Shown here piece after piece: positions 1-14,188 of a stretch of 64,000 nt of DNA. Below the pieces are notes generated by a model. The model was not told the DNA's origin. It saw only the letters and a list, made by a program, of their open reading frames with translations, and did not search any database. A program made the position numbers and the translations under genes. Origin of the DNA: Hericium rajendrae (lineage: Eukaryota; Basidiomycota; Agaricomycetes; Russulales; Hericiaceae). Every line of letters begins with the position of its first letter. Positions within the stretch are counted from its first letter, which is position 1. The stretch covers positions 372,001 through 436,000 of the forward strand of contig CM065892.1 in the NCBI GenBank assembly GCA_033439255.1, read 5' to 3'.

Positions 1-500
1 AACGATGCGGAATGACGTAGCGTGCGGATCGGCCACTGAACGATGCGGACATCGAAAGGAAGCAGACGCAATGTAGAGTCAACGAAACAGAGTGTACAAC
101 CAAACAGGGACAAAGCTGGGCCAGACGCGCGAAGAAGACTACAACCAAACATGTACAATTGCTGCGCAGCGTCCTGGGTAATAGTAGAGTAATAATCATT
201 GTGCTAACGTTTCTCAGCATGTCTGTGTTCCCAGTCCTTTCGATCAGCAAAGGGAGAGCTGGAACATGTCTAGTCTCCGAGCAGACCTTACACAGAAGAA
301 AGTCGTAGAACATGTCTATGATGTTCGCACTAGTTCGCAGAACATCCCTTTATCCGGTGCACTCTTAATCTCTTATGACGCATGCAGAAGAGCCAGAGAT
401 GAAGCGCATATAATTGCATAGGTAAGTGGTCGCATAGGGCATATAAGACATTCATACTAGTAAGGAGTGTGCATACTTCGAAAACGTGCAAATCCTTCAT
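1..500. other. left-edge intergenic sequence
   Basis: I see no gene, RNA or clear repeat here. It lies downstream of the minus-strand gene that ends at 501 and probably contains its 3' untranslated region and terminator. What lies to the left is outside the window. Confidence 0.5.
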
Positions 501-2588
501 CTACAACATCGACAGCCCACACCACACCGCCAGTCCACCCATCGCGCCCGCCAGCACCGCCTGCGCGCACCCCGGTCCACTCTCTCCAGCCTCGCGCTCC
601 TCAAGCCACCCGTCGCTCGCAGACGGCGGGACGACACGCGCGCTTTCCACCGACCGGCCGAACGCACCCGGCATCGCGCGCCCCGGCATCTCGAGGCAGG
701 CGCGCAGCATCGGCGCATCGGAGCTGAGCACGAGCCACGGGCCCGGGAGGCCCGGCGCGAGCGCGTTCAGGACGCCGGTGTGCAGGCCGCGCGCGTGGGC
801 GTCGAGGATGGCGGCGTGGAGCGCGACGGCGTCGGGTGGGCGGGTGAACGTGCAGAATGGGGCGGCGCTGGGGACGGGCGGTGCGGTCCAGGGCTCGGGC
901 TCGGGCGCTGCAGCGTGCGGCGGGGCGGGGTCGGTGTCCATGGCGTGGTCTTCTTCGGCGGGCGTCGTGCGCTCTTGTTCAATAACCTCCATCTCGGGCC
1001 ATGGGCCTGGGGTTCTGTATCCACGGGATGAGGATGGAGAGACTGGTGAAGGCGGGGTGTGGCTCGCATCGGGACGTTGAACGGCGTCAGTGTTGATCGA
1101 GAGGACGGGTATGTCCTTCTGCGACGTAGGTGCCTCTGGAACCTGCTCGGGCGGAGGAGTGAGATACTCGAGCTCCAGAGAGGGCGAGCGGGCGCGGCGA
1201 GCGGAGTCGGCTGGAGGACAGGGCGCAGGATCCGAGAACTCTGCTTCAGGTGCCGGCGAGGGAGGCGGCGAGGGAGGCCCGACTGGCGCTTCTTCCAGTC
1301 TTTGTCCTGGAGGGTTGGAGGCACGCCGCGGAGGCGGATGCACGCGTTCAGTCGCTGCTGGTCTACACTCTGGGGGCAAAATAATGTCGAACATTATCCT
1401 GGGCTGGAGCACCGGGTCGGGAGACGGTGACCGCTCCGGCGCAGGCCCCACTTCGACAGCCTGCCGCGTGCCGTTCGACGAATACGCCCACCCCGCCTTC
1501 GTCGACCTCACCGCGACCTTGCCCGACTTCCACCTCCTCCACGCCCGCCTCCTGTCCTTGTTCGTCTTGAACCCGCCCGACCAGAACCAATCCGGATGCT
1601 TGCGCCGGCGCTGCTCCTCATGCCGCCCTCTGAGCCACAGCTCCCAGATCTCGGGGACCGTCGTCGGCTTCATGAAGAGCAGCATATAGTCGTACTCCGA
1701 CCCGTTGTCCTTGACCTCCGGCTGATCTGGCAGCGCGCACCTGAACCGGTGGTACCAGCAACCCTGCTCCTTGTTGCGCTCTCCGTAGTTGATGATGTCC
1801 CACGCGGTGAGGCGCATGTGTCTCTCCGGGCGCCGCGTCTGCACGACATCGTCGCTCTCCCAGCTGTAGCCGTTGCAGATGATCGTTAGCGGCTCCGAGA
1901 CCCTGCGCCGGGGCGGCATGAGGTGCGACGCGGCTTGCTTCTTCTTCAGCCACGGGACGACGACCTCCTGCTCAATGCGCCGCTTCAGAAGCTTGTCCTC
2001 CGGGGTGGACGGCAGCCGCTGCTTGGCGACCTCGCGCGGAGTGAGGAAGAGCCGGCAGATCACCATGGCTGCTGCAACGTTGATGTGCTCTTCTGGATCG
2101 GGCGTCCAGCCGTACCAGTCTTCGGGGTTGGAATCCGGCGCGTCGTCGGTTTCGCTGAAAGATGGACGGATGGGAGCGGGGGCAGCGAAGCCGGCCTCGG
2201 AGCAGGAAGGAGACGTCGCTATTGAACGTGTAGGGCGCGGGGAGGGTGGGCTGGCAGGAGCCTCAGCGGGCGGGGCGATGAATTCCTCAGCAGGCGGAGT
2301 GACAGGCGCATCTGGGAGTAGTGGTGGCGTCGAAGCGGATTGCTTCGGAGGACGTATAGGGATGATCTGTAGCCATTCACAGTTCGAGCCATCGGAGTCG
2401 AGGAGGAGAGGGTCATCAGAACAGTCAGAGGAAGGGGATCCTTGTCGCTTCGAAGGAGGTTTCTGAGGCTCTTCGACGATATCGTGAGCTGAATATGGTG
2501 GAACCTTGGGCTCTCGTCTGTAAGGATGCATACGCACGGCGGGCAACTTGGAGCCAGAGCCTTTCTGGCGTCCGTTACGGCCTGCCAT
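501..2588 (-). CDS. unknown protein, proline-rich, single exon, with hydrophobic C-terminal tail
   Basis: One uninterrupted frame of 695 codons starts at an ATG at 2588. I do not recognise the family. The N-terminal 150 residues and residues about 385-560 are rich in Pro, Ser and charged residues and look disordered. A folded core at about residues 155-375 contains a Trp-rich basic stretch (WYGWTPDPEEH, then RRAWRRWKSGK). The last 130 residues form a second module that begins FCTFTRPPDAV and includes GLHTGVLNAL and WLVLSSDAPMLR; it ends in a short hydrophobic tail, MGGLAVWCGLSML, which could be a C-terminal membrane anchor. This C-terminal module resembles that of the gene at 3129-4358, so the two are probably old paralogs. 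Single-exon structure is unusual beside the intron-dense neighbours. The length of the open frame makes a real gene likely; function is unknown. Confidence 0.7.
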   Translation of the reverse strand: MAGRNGRQKGSGSKLPAVRMHPYRREPKVPPYSAHDIVEEPQKPPSKRQGSPSSDCSDDPLLLDSDGSNCEWLQIIPIRPPKQSASTPPLLPDAPVTPPAEEFIAPPAEAPASPPSPRPTRSIATSPSCSEAGFAAPAPIRPSFSETDDAPDSNPEDWYGWTPDPEEHINVAAAMVICRLFLTPREVAKQRLPSTPEDKLLKRRIEQEVVVPWLKKKQAASHLMPPRRRVSEPLTIICNGYSWESDDVVQTRRPERHMRLTAWDIINYGERNKEQGCWYHRFRCALPDQPEVKDNGSEYDYMLLFMKPTTVPEIWELWLRGRHEEQRRRKHPDWFWSGGFKTNKDRRRAWRRWKSGKVAVRSTKAGWAYSSNGTRQAVEVGPAPERSPSPDPVLQPRIMFDIILPPECRPAATERVHPPPRRASNPPGQRLEEAPVGPPSPPPSPAPEAEFSDPAPCPPADSARRARSPSLELEYLTPPPEQVPEAPTSQKDIPVLSINTDAVQRPDASHTPPSPVSPSSSRGYRTPGPWPEMEVIEQERTTPAEEDHAMDTDPAPPHAAAPEPEPWTAPPVPSAAPFCTFTRPPDAVALHAAILDAHARGLHTGVLNALAPGLPGPWLVLSSDAPMLRACLEMPGRAMPGAFGRSVESARVVPPSASDGWLEEREAGESGPGCAQAVLAGAMGGLAVWCGLSML

Positions 2589-3128
2589 GGCGGTAGATAT
2601 ACGCCAGGATCGCTAAGAGACTAGAGAATACCAAGTCAACTTCAGCTGGAAAGTTATATGAGCACTACAAAATAGCAGCGAAGGCGGGGAGCGGGACTCA
2701 CTAGAGACAGAAGGTAACAGCTACCCGGCGAAGGTGGATAGCTACAGACATTCTTATAAGATATCAAGAACAAGGCAAATGAGCATGTCAAATCGAGAAC
2801 AAGGGAAATACAACGTTTTCCAGTCTGTGCACATCGCATTCTACGAAATGCACAAAGTCAAGGGTTACCATTCTTAGACAAAGCACGGATGAAAACGGCG
2901 TTTGTAGTATTCCTGCAGGTCGTTCCTTCTCTCCAGAAGTAGTCAAAGTCGTGAGCAAGACGTAGTTCAAAGTCAGCGATTAGGACTGCGGTTGCGATAG
3001 CTACAAGTTCAAAGAATTCGGGGTAGACAACTGCCATGATGAGAGGATCTACATTACTGAGACAGACGCAAATGAATAAACGACGATACGTGACGACAAT
3101 CGGGTGAGCACTCACGCAACACTGCCAC
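2589..3128. other. intergenic spacer between two unknown genes
   Basis: This is the promoter side of the 501-2588 gene and the 3' side of the 3129-4358 gene. A short minus-strand open stretch at 2858-3115 reads VLIADFELRL followed by FDYFWREG. That faintly recalls the fungal DUF6533 membrane-protein motif, but no ATG-initiated complete gene can be built around it. Confidence 0.35.
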
Positions 3129-4358
3129 TTATCGCAACATGTAGGGACCTGCCCTACCTATGATACTTTTCGACCACCAGACTATGATACCTCCAGTGTT
3201 ACCCTGCATGAACTGGGCAGGTAATGTCGGCGGAGTACCCGGGATGTAAGCAGTCTCGTATACTGCGTATTCCAAGCGTTCTGCGATCTCAGTGACACTA
3301 GCTCCCCATGCCAAGGCTCCAAGGTCAGTCGCGAGAGAACCATGGGGCATCAAGACATCAACGATTTCAGACGGCCGGCGCATGATGTCCTTGTCGTCTT
3401 CATTTGTGAGAACGATCCACCAGCGGCCCAACCGTCCCACCACGCCAGCATAGAGCCCTGCTTCTTGCACTTCCGTCACGGTAGTGGGTAGATCCTCCGT
3501 CTTCGTCGGCCTGAACAGAGCACAGATGCCATGCGGCGAGTTGAGCACGGCCTTCACGTATTCCCAAGGGTGCATCGAAGCGTGCGAATGATCGACAAGC
3601 GTGTCACGGCCGCTGTACCCTCCATCCGAGCCGCATGCAACCACCTCCATGGCGTCGTCGCCTTCGAGGCTGGGTTGAGAGGGAAGATCTTCCGACTGAG
3701 CGCGTTGACTGCCCTCGGAGGACCCAGACCTCCGTTCAATGTATTCCGTCGCTGCAAGGAGAGTCTCGATTCTCCTCGATAACGCATCTCCAGTCCCACT
3801 GCTAGCACGGCTCGGTGCCTCTGCTGTCCTGTTGCGGTCATTGTCTGCAGACACCTCTTCGTCGTACGCCTCATCTGTGTGATCGAAAGTGAGTTGTATG
3901 TCGCGGGCTTCCTCTTTGATATTGCGAGAGGATGATGGAATGGAGGGATCGACTTCAGGATCGGGTCTGACATCTATCCTTCGAGCGGCATCCGGTTCAC
4001 ATTCGTCGATGGGCGGTGGGCGGAAGGTCTGGACGCTCGGAACACCCAAGTAGCTGAGGATCCGCTTGTCGCTGCCCGTGAAATCGGGAACAGCCCCGTC
4101 AGGCTCGGGCTTCCAAGTCCTGCCTTCTGCGGAGATCAACGACTGTGGTATGGTGATCTGTTGCGGAAAGTATTGAATCACATGAGCGTTTCCCTGGGGT
4201 ATGCCTGGCCCGCCCTCCTGAGGTTGAGCCCACCGAATATTTGCGAAGTCGAGAGCTAGTCTCTGGGCATGTGGCGAAAGATGAGAGGCTGGGCGAGTTA
4301 ATCTCGAGGGTCCGGCCTCAGCACCAGATGGAACAGCAGAAGAAGATGGAATTGTCAT
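3129..4358 (-). CDS. unknown protein, single exon, C-terminal module shared with the 501-2588 gene
   Basis: A single frame of 409 codons opens with ATG at 4358. The N-terminal 270 residues are low-complexity and acidic, with Ser and Glu runs, and are probably disordered. From about residue 275 a compact module follows: ICALFRPTKTEDLP, GLYAGVVGRLGRWWIVLTNEDD, then a conserved Arg/Glu/Met spacing. The protein finishes in a hydrophobic segment, GGIIVWWSKSIIG. By eye the order and spacing of FRP, GL-GV, W-VL, D, R, E and M match the last 130 residues of the neighbouring 501-2588 product. I infer a tandem, strongly diverged paralog pair. No catalytic motif is visible and no function can be assigned. 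Confidence 0.65.
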   Translation of the reverse strand: MTIPSSSAVPSGAEAGPSRLTRPASHLSPHAQRLALDFANIRWAQPQEGGPGIPQGNAHVIQYFPQQITIPQSLISAEGRTWKPEPDGAVPDFTGSDKRILSYLGVPSVQTFRPPPIDECEPDAARRIDVRPDPEVDPSIPSSSRNIKEEARDIQLTFDHTDEAYDEEVSADNDRNRTAEAPSRASSGTGDALSRRIETLLAATEYIERRSGSSEGSQRAQSEDLPSQPSLEGDDAMEVVACGSDGGYSGRDTLVDHSHASMHPWEYVKAVLNSPHGICALFRPTKTEDLPTTVTEVQEAGLYAGVVGRLGRWWIVLTNEDDKDIMRRPSEIVDVLMPHGSLATDLGALAWGASVTEIAERLEYAVYETAYIPGTPPTLPAQFMQGNTGGIIVWWSKSIIGRAGPYMLR

Positions 4359-7148
4359 TGTCCTGTACGATGGTGATTAGAGTGCTCAGTCTGTGAATAC
4401 GCATGTTCATCAACATCAGATCCGGAAAAGACATCGTATATACAACGCACCTTGACTCCTACGATTGCGCTTTGAGGGAGAAGTCAAAGATTATCCGTAT
4501 TTAAGCACAAGAAGAAAACTGCCACAAGCCTTCTCTGAACAAGGTTGCCTTATGATGGTCATGATCGTCGAACAAGGGGCCAATGTTCGGAACTGTTGAA
4601 GGCGAAGGTGAAGCTCGTTTTGGCACAAGGTCACGTAGGGTCACGTCGTCCGTCGCGTCCGTCAGAAGTTCACACGGCGTTGCACACCGACTTCCAGGCC
4701 GCCGCTGCAAGCCCTCTGAAGACTTTGGCCCGCAATTGTTCACGGTTCGGTACGACGCCAATTTGGTCCAGGAGGTAGGTCGTCGATTATTTTTAGACTT
4801 AGCAGCCTGAAGAACGTTAGTCAAACACGAACTTGCACTGTCTTGCTTTCAGGTTAACTGGAAACCTCCATGACCGTGTCTGTTGTTTCGGTTCTCCCTC
4901 ATTTGACGATTGAACGATGGACCACCATATCCCACTTCAAATCTCATAGAGATTTCAAAAGTGGTCTTATCCATCTTTTCCGAATCAATAACATTTAGTC
5001 CTCGCTTGTCCGCGCGCATCTGGTGATACCATAGAATCCAACTTCACGTCATCCTTGGATGACTTTCCGCGGCCTTATTTTTATTCTATGATATGTTTCG
5101 CAGCTCATTTAGATTCAGAGTCCGCTGATTTACGCGACCTGATTGGATGAACAGGTCATTTTGGACGTTAGCGAGGCATTTGAAATGGGGTCTGGAATAT
5201 CATACCATAGATTTAAGGCCGCGGAAAGTCATCCCTTGGTAGTATATCGGATAGTACATCCGCCTGTCATGCATCCTCAAGACCTGGCTCCTACGCGGAA
5301 AAGCGGAGTTTGACTCTCCGCCAGGGAGGTACGAGACTGTTTAGACGTTATTTTTTTGAATTGATGCTATCTGTTGTTCTGAAGGTATTTTTGTGGGCAA
5401 CCTAACACAGGCCAGCCGGAAAAGACGGACTGTACTAGTCCACTTGGATACTGATGTGCGTGAAGTCTCGAACTAATCTCATTTACTTACTGTATCCTGT
5501 ATCAGTCCGATCGAATGTAATGCACAAGAATGCGTAACAAGTATATCCTGACAAAAATGCCCAGCAAGAGGCATTGCGTGAGGTGTTTCGTTACCCTCTG
5601 GAGTTCTTATGCGTGTTGCATTTGAGTCAAGTCATATCTTATGCTCCACGCTAGGATGCAGGACGCAACAGTGCATGTCTCGCACCGTCTTCATGCTTCG
5701 CTATCCCCCGCACTGTTAACTTCATCGGAAGGCGAGAATGAGAAGCCTGGCGCGAGTCCTGTCCCAGCAGCTGAATCCCCAGCCCTTCGAGACATCCCTT
5801 CTTCCTTGCACCTATGGCTTTGGTCTAGTCCCGAGCGTCAAAATGTCACGAGAGAATAGACGACAAAGGATCGAGCACCGTATACCCCCCGGCCGAAAAA
5901 TTTGCATATCTTGCCGCATATATCATCAAGGCGTTCCAACAAGTGCTTGATCACGGTTTTCACATTCCTTACGCTAACACCAAAGGACAGAGACGCCGAT
6001 CACGACAGTTCGACACTAATTGTGCCCTATGCGCGCACTTAGTATGGCATTGAGGCAAGATGCCACTTCGCGACAATTCGCGTGGTCTCGGGCCTGACAG
6101 CCTGATCTGCCAAGCATATCGTCAATGCATCCTCTTCACTGGTGCAGTCCTCGGTTATCAGTGAAGTTCCCGACGGAAGCCGACTGCGCGGGAGGGAAAA
6201 CGGCGCACACGCCCTTCCAGTCATCTGACGTCGTGCAGCGGACGTCCGGAGATACGTGAGTACTGCTAATATAATTCTTCTCTGACTCGACACCGATGGA
6301 TGACGCCCAATCCATCGACCTCGCTTTCATTGCCTTTTTCGATGAGACATGGTCTCTTTGCTGCTAGTTTAGGATCCTAAGTTTTTATCCCGTCAGTGCT
6401 AATCACAATTTTTGGACAGTCTCTTCCGGATGACTATGCGAGTCGCTCGCCCTTTCTGGGTAGTTGCGTTAGCGATGACTCATGGGGCGTTACTTAGGAT
6501 ACGATGGAGACTTTCTGTATCCCGCGGGCCCGCACCATGCCGTCTGCGTTGGTGTTATCTGGGCACGTTACATCAAACACTACCGCGTATTGGTCATTCA
6601 GGTGCAGTCTTACTGAAGGCTTCGAGTCCTCGGACATCCCAGAAGAATTCGCCGTTAAATCCAGTCCGCTGATTCGATAGCGAAGGTCATATTAGACGCC
6701 GGCCTTTCTCTATGACAGAAGCGTCGGCTCTGAACAGGTTGTTAGCCAGGTGTTCCATAATTCTCCGGGATCGGCACCGTAAGCCAAGTCCTTGATGTGG
6801 TCAAGTATGAACATTCATAGCCGCCCGATATTCATTGCCGCTGAAGCATGCTTCCAAAATTGGGCATTTTTGAAACGTACGTCTGTCTGCTCCTGCGCTT
6901 GCGCGCTTCTATCAACTAATAAGAGCCTGCCACACACCAGTTTCTTTCTTTTTCGAGCAAGCAAATCATATCAATCCCCCCCTGGATGCCCGATAAGGGC
7001 CCAGCAGTCGCGCCAACACCGCACGAACCCTACATTCAATTGGTCGTGTCGTAAGTGAAGTGAGACTTCAAGTACTCACTTTGGCAGCCGTGAAAAATCA
7101 AGAACAAAATGTCGGCAAAGATAAATTTGTTCTATATGCCAGGCCAGC
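4359..7148. other. gene-poor spacer, about 2.8 kb
   Basis: Short open stretches occur on both strands, but none has a plausible start, splice signals or recognisable protein content. The only definable structure is the 178-bp inverted-repeat element at 5057-5234. It may hold decayed sequence, but I cannot identify a parent. Confidence 0.5.
5057..5234 (+). mobile_element. MITE family A, copy 1 (178 bp, 3-bp target duplication CTT)
   Basis: The element begins GGATGACTTTCCGCGGCCTT and ends in the reverse complement of that sequence, giving terminal inverted repeats of about 21 bp. CTT lies immediately outside each end (5054-5056 and 5235-5237) and is the target duplication. It has no coding capacity, so it is non-autonomous. 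A second copy of identical length, about 94% identical by eye and in the opposite orientation, lies at 60415-60592. A 3-bp duplication fits PIF/Harbinger- or CACTA-like transposases, but the superfamily cannot be settled from the ends alone. Confidence 0.9.
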
Positions 7149-7158
7149 ATATAAAAGG
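7149..7158 (+). promoter_or_regulatory. TATA box upstream of the isochorismatase-like gene
   Basis: TATATAAAAG lies about 75 bases upstream of the ATG at 7228, at a sensible distance for a fungal core promoter. The leader between them is pyrimidine- and CAGCA-rich. Confidence 0.6.
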
Positions 7159-7227
7159 CTGGCAGCTTTGAGCTGAAGCAGTCAGCACACTCAGCAGCAC
7201 TCAGACAGCCCTCTAACCACCGACAAT

Positions 7228-8158
7228 ATGAAGTTTTTCACCACCGCCATGCTCTTCTCCATGGGCCTTGCCAGCTCCACCGGCGCGAAAGGTGAGCATC
7301 GCCGATTTCTTTGTGGACTATCTTGCTGAACGTTCTCCGTAGCCTTCGACTTCATCCGTATCAACAAGAATGACAGCATGCTGCTCGTTCTTGATCACCA
7401 GGTCGGGTTGTTCCAGCTGGTACACGACTTCCAGCCGGACCAGTATAAGAACAACATCCTCGCTCACGCTGCCATCGGAAAAGTCTTCAACCTCCCCACC
7501 GTGCTGACAACGAGCTCTGAAACTGACACGCGCCTTGCTACGATCTGCACCTCTGAATTTGTCTTCTGATATCCTAAATTTAGGCCCGAACGGTCCGCTT
7601 CCGCAAGAGATCCTGGACATGCACAAGGACGCGCCGCTCATCAAGCGTCAGGGTGAGGTCGACGCTTGGGACAACCCCGACGTGCGCGCCGCCATTAAGG
7701 CGACTGGCAAGAAGCAGGTTATCATGGCCGGTATTACGACCGACGTAACCATCTTCTGCCGAGCCTTGTAAGTTCCCGAGCTCATCTCTTGTCCTCAGGT
7801 TTGCACGACCTTCATGGCTCTATCTCTCCTCCAGGAGGGTTATACCGTCTTCGCCAATGCCGATGCTAGCGGCACTTTCGATGAGAGGACGGCTCGCGAC
7901 TCCAACGACCGCATGCGCGCTGCCGGCATTCACATACTGTCGATGTTCGCTATCACCACGGACCTGATCCGCGACTGGCGCGACACTCCCGGTTCTCCCG
8001 AGCTGCTTCCCTACTACGACCAGTAAGTCCAGTTCTATGTTGCTCTCTAGCCTCGTTGATTTACAATTCTCAGGTACCTTACGGCGTACGGATACTTGGC
8101 CCGTGCTCATCGTGCGGCCATTTTGAACGGTACCATCCTTCCTGGTGAGGACTTCTAG
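7228..8158 (+). CDS. isochorismatase-family cysteine hydrolase
   Basis: I rebuild five exons: 7228-7291, 7343-7525, 7584-7744, 7799-8022 and 8074-8158, giving about 238 residues. The first 20 residues are hydrophobic and could be a signal peptide. The fold is the isochorismatase-like hydrolase type: the first Asp of the triad in SMLLVLDHQVG, Lys in the middle region, and the nucleophile Cys in the GITTDVCTTF motif, which only appears once the 54-bp intron 7745-7798 is removed. It is closer to YcaC-like hydrolases than to true isochorismatases; the substrate is unknown. The junction at 7525/7584 is odd: reading frame and homology place the exon end before ACACGC, which has no GT (see findings). 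A TATA box lies at 7149. No operon-like partner is evident. Confidence 0.8.
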
Positions 8159-8964
8159 ATGGACGGATGCGGGACTCGACGAGTTCATCAGCGACTTCTA
8201 CCATCTCGCGGTAGAAACAGAGAGTCAATCCCCTTTCAATCTGGTTTGAGTAGATGCTTCTTGCTGCATAATATAATTTGATTGCCCGACTGCCTCAAAG
8301 TGTTGATATGAGTGACGAGAGACCGAAATTGAGTGTCTTGACTTGTCATCACCCTGTAACTTCACCGACTCAAATTTAATTCCCTCATACAAAAAGGGGA
8401 CGGGGGATCACGATAGGCATTTCACTCATCATTCCCGATTGTTCCTGCCGATTGCAGAATAATAACACGAGGTGTAAACGTGCGCACGAATGTTAAGCGG
8501 AAGGTTGACGAGAAAGACATGTCAGACGTCAACAGGGTCACCATGCATGTGTGGGGAGTACTCCCGCATGCCTGACCCCTCCTCTTCGTTTTTACCTCAA
8601 GATCAAAATGCGTCGGGATAGCCTTCCAGATTACATCCGTACCGTCTCCAAGAACCTCTGTATATTGTACAAGCATAGATCACTACATATGCTCTTGCCC
8701 GGTGTATCCCGCTGGATCCATGTTTCCAGGATTGTGAAAAAGTCGACACTAGAGGTAGATATTGCTGTCGCCAATAAGTTAAAAGGAACTACGATGTTTT
8801 CGAAACTCGCAAAAAAGAGTGGCTGACTATCCGGTGCGAAATACGCCGCACGCGCGGGACGTAATTCAAAATTCAGTCGGACAAAGACATTCCATAACCA
8901 CACTGAGAGCAGACCTAGCTCGATATCGTACACTCATATCCAATTGTACTGCTACGATCCGCTT
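8159..8964. other. convergent spacer between hydrolase and NmrA-like gene
   Basis: This is the 3' region for both flanking genes. Open stretches on both strands lack starts and splice structure, and I see no repeat or RNA gene here. Confidence 0.5.
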
Positions 8965-10010
8965 TCAAGGAGCGATAAACTCGATGACCTTCTTCGGATT
9001 CCACTCGGGCCACAAGCTGTTGCTAACTTCCTCAGGCTTTCCCACAACACCATCGCCTTGGGCCCAAGTGAGGTGAAGAACGCTGCTGAAGTCCTGAGGG
9101 TCTGCTTTCAATGCGGCCTTCAGCTCCTCGATGGAGCGCAACTGGACCTCCAGTTTCTTGCCCGTTTTCGCTTCGTACTGACGTACGATTTCGTTGAATG
9201 ACTAGTCAGAGCGGAGGACTTACGATCATTTCCAGAGATCAGGGGACGAATAGACGTACGACGCGGTCTCCTTCAATGCGCAAGGTGTTCCATTCGAGCT
9301 TTTCGAGCGGAAGAGTCGTCAGGACGTGCGCGAGGAAACGTCCAACGTCGCGGCGTGAGGTGAAGGACACAGGGGCGTTTCCATCTGCACCGTACGATAT
9401 CTTCCCGCTTCCGATGTCAAGTCCAAGAGACCTGCAAGCACATTGTCAGTCACCATTCATACTGAGCCCCGAAAATATGTGTACTTACGGGGCAAAGGTA
9501 AAATCAGTGAATGGGCCATTGTAGACCAGCACGTAGGGCAGGCCCAAATCCTTCAAAGCCGCATGTGCCTGATATTTCTTGAGAAGCGGACCTTCCTTGG
9601 GCGTATCGTTGGCGTTTCCGAACTCAGACGGCACGAAGAGGCGAACTCCGGCTGCCTTGGCTGCCTGAGCTAGCGATAACTGGAAGTCGAAACCAGGAGG
9701 GGGTACGGTCGAGATGACCACGTCGACGCCCGCCAGCACAGACTCCAGCGCAACCTGCGACGTATAGTCGACCGTGGCGACGCGTGCGCCCTGCGTGGCG
9801 AGCTTTTCGACCGCCTTGTTCTTCGTCGCCTGTGAAGGAGGCGACCGTCGTCAGTCAAAACTTAGAGAAGGACGTCGAGGGGTTACATACAGAACGGCTG
9901 AGAATGACAACGTCTTTGACTTTACCAGACTGCTTCAAATTCAGAAGCTCTTCAGCGATGAAGACACCCACGTTGCCGATACCGGCGATAGCGTAGTTGG
10001 TCAAAGACAT
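8965..10010 (-). CDS. NmrA-like / isoflavone reductase-like NAD(P)-binding protein
   Basis: Four exons (10010-9891, 9829-9489, 9431-9260, 9201-8965) give 289 residues, the usual size for atypical short-chain dehydrogenases of the NmrA/PCBER group. The N-terminus has a Rossmann dinucleotide-binding loop, AIAGIGNVGVFIAEEL (consensus GxxGxxG with small residues). It continues with VVISTVPPPGFDFQ and VRLFVPSEFGN, typical of this family. The C-terminal half contains the SFNEIVRQYEAKTGKKL helix and ends KKVIEFIAP. Such proteins either reduce phenolic or polyketide substrates or sense NADP redox state; which applies here cannot be told. Introns are GTATGT, GTAAGT and GTACGT types. It is likely cytosolic because no signal peptide is seen. 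Confidence 0.88.
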
Positions 10011-11024
10011 GATACTACTGGCACGGGTGAACCCTGGAAAGATGAGACAAGCGAACGTTATCCTAACGGCTGGGTAGTGCGGTATTTATGCATTTAGCAC
10101 AGTTGGTTCCGGTTGCGTCGTTGCAGCATTGAATGACGGAGAGCCAGGACAGACGCCGACCCTCGTCATACAGGTGCGAAACATCGGCCTGAGCTCGAGA
10201 CAGCTCGAGACGCGCGGGACGTGTGCTCGCTGCGCCAGATTGCGCCACAATGCGCCTGTTACGCCCAACTTGTGCATCCGAGACGGCCCACATTGGCAAT
10301 CGACTAACAAGATTGATAAGCTCCAAGTTTTACGAGACAGGTCTTTGGCAGAGCAGATGGCGGCTTATTTAGCATTTCGTAGGTGTGATTGCGTGAGTGG
10401 ATGAGCAAGCTCGAGCAAGGCCGAAGACAGAAGACGAGTTCATGGTAACCTAGAGATGCTGCGCATCAGCTACTGTGATTTGGCTAGCGTAGGTGTTCGT
10501 GTGCTCGCAAACTTGTTGTAGACTTCAGGTGGATAACGAATCGGCCTCTCGGGGATCGACATCACTTGATGATCTCACAGTGCTTCAAAGCATGGGGGAT
10601 GCTGAGTTTCGAACAAGCTGGTTTAAGAAAGGGTGTGATTCGAGACTGAGACGGCACATAGTCCTTTAGTCGATGACAGCAGTTTGCAAAACATCGTTGG
10701 CAGTTTGTTGGCAGTCGGCTGGAAGAGAAAGACTGAGGTGATCGATTGATTGTCCCAGTCCGCGATATCCCACGCTACGGACATGACAAGGTTCCTTGAT
10801 CTGGTCGTTGATCTCATCCCACACAAATGGCAGAGTGAATAAGTCCAACTCACCAGCTGATAGAGGAATTGGTTGAATCGCGCGCATACACGCATACAAC
10901 ACCCGTAATCCCCACCACCCTTTGCGACCCATTATTCAGATACATACGTGTAACAGTACATACAAAGTTGCCTTCCTCGCCAAGCCCATCTATGCAAAGC
11001 ATCCGTATGTAGCATGATCCACCT
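10011..11024. other. spacer between NmrA-like gene and SEC18 3' end
   Basis: It holds the promoter of the NmrA-like gene and the SEC18 terminator region. A minus-strand open stretch at 10666-10932 (88 codons, GTGAGT donor inside) could be a tiny gene, but it has no recognisable domain and I do not call it. Confidence 0.4.
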
Positions 11025-13840
<2,816 letters not shown>

Positions 13841-14188
13841 TACACTTTGATATCAGTATCAGGGTATCGAGGTGGACGTCTGGGGTTCAAAACAGGATGC
13901 AGAGCAGTAGCGAGACGTCTATGAACGAGATGGTGAACGTGGAAGTGCAAGTAATGGAGCGCAGCAACGACCGGCGAGGCGATGTAACGTTATCCAACTA
14001 GTTATCGCAAGCTTATCTAAATTATTTCGCGAAGAAACTCTGACGCGACGATGCTGACGCGCGGCTGGGAATAGCCTTGGGTGACAATCCGCCGCCGGTC
14101 GCGCCTCTTTTGGACCACGCGTTGTCGCGCCGGCCAGTGCTGGCGTTGGTATCCCTCTACTTCTTCATCGTCCTCTTTGTCTCAGCTA
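13841..14188. promoter_or_regulatory. shared bidirectional promoter, SEC18 / STIMATE-like gene
   Basis: This 348-bp spacer lies between two divergent start codons and must contain both promoters. No strong TATA box is visible, as expected for housekeeping genes. Confidence 0.55.

Noticed and set aside
469-1080. Long plus-strand open frame opposite the 501-2588 gene
   Set aside because: It is the antisense shadow of a GC-rich minus-strand coding region, with no domain and low-complexity Arg/Ser/Ala content.
2858-3115. Possible small membrane protein similar to DUF6533
   Set aside because: The similarity is only to one short motif, there is no ATG start, and no exons can be joined.
10666-10932. 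Small 88-codon minus-strand gene
   Set aside because: It has no recognisable domain, and a possible internal intron does not improve it; it could be chance.
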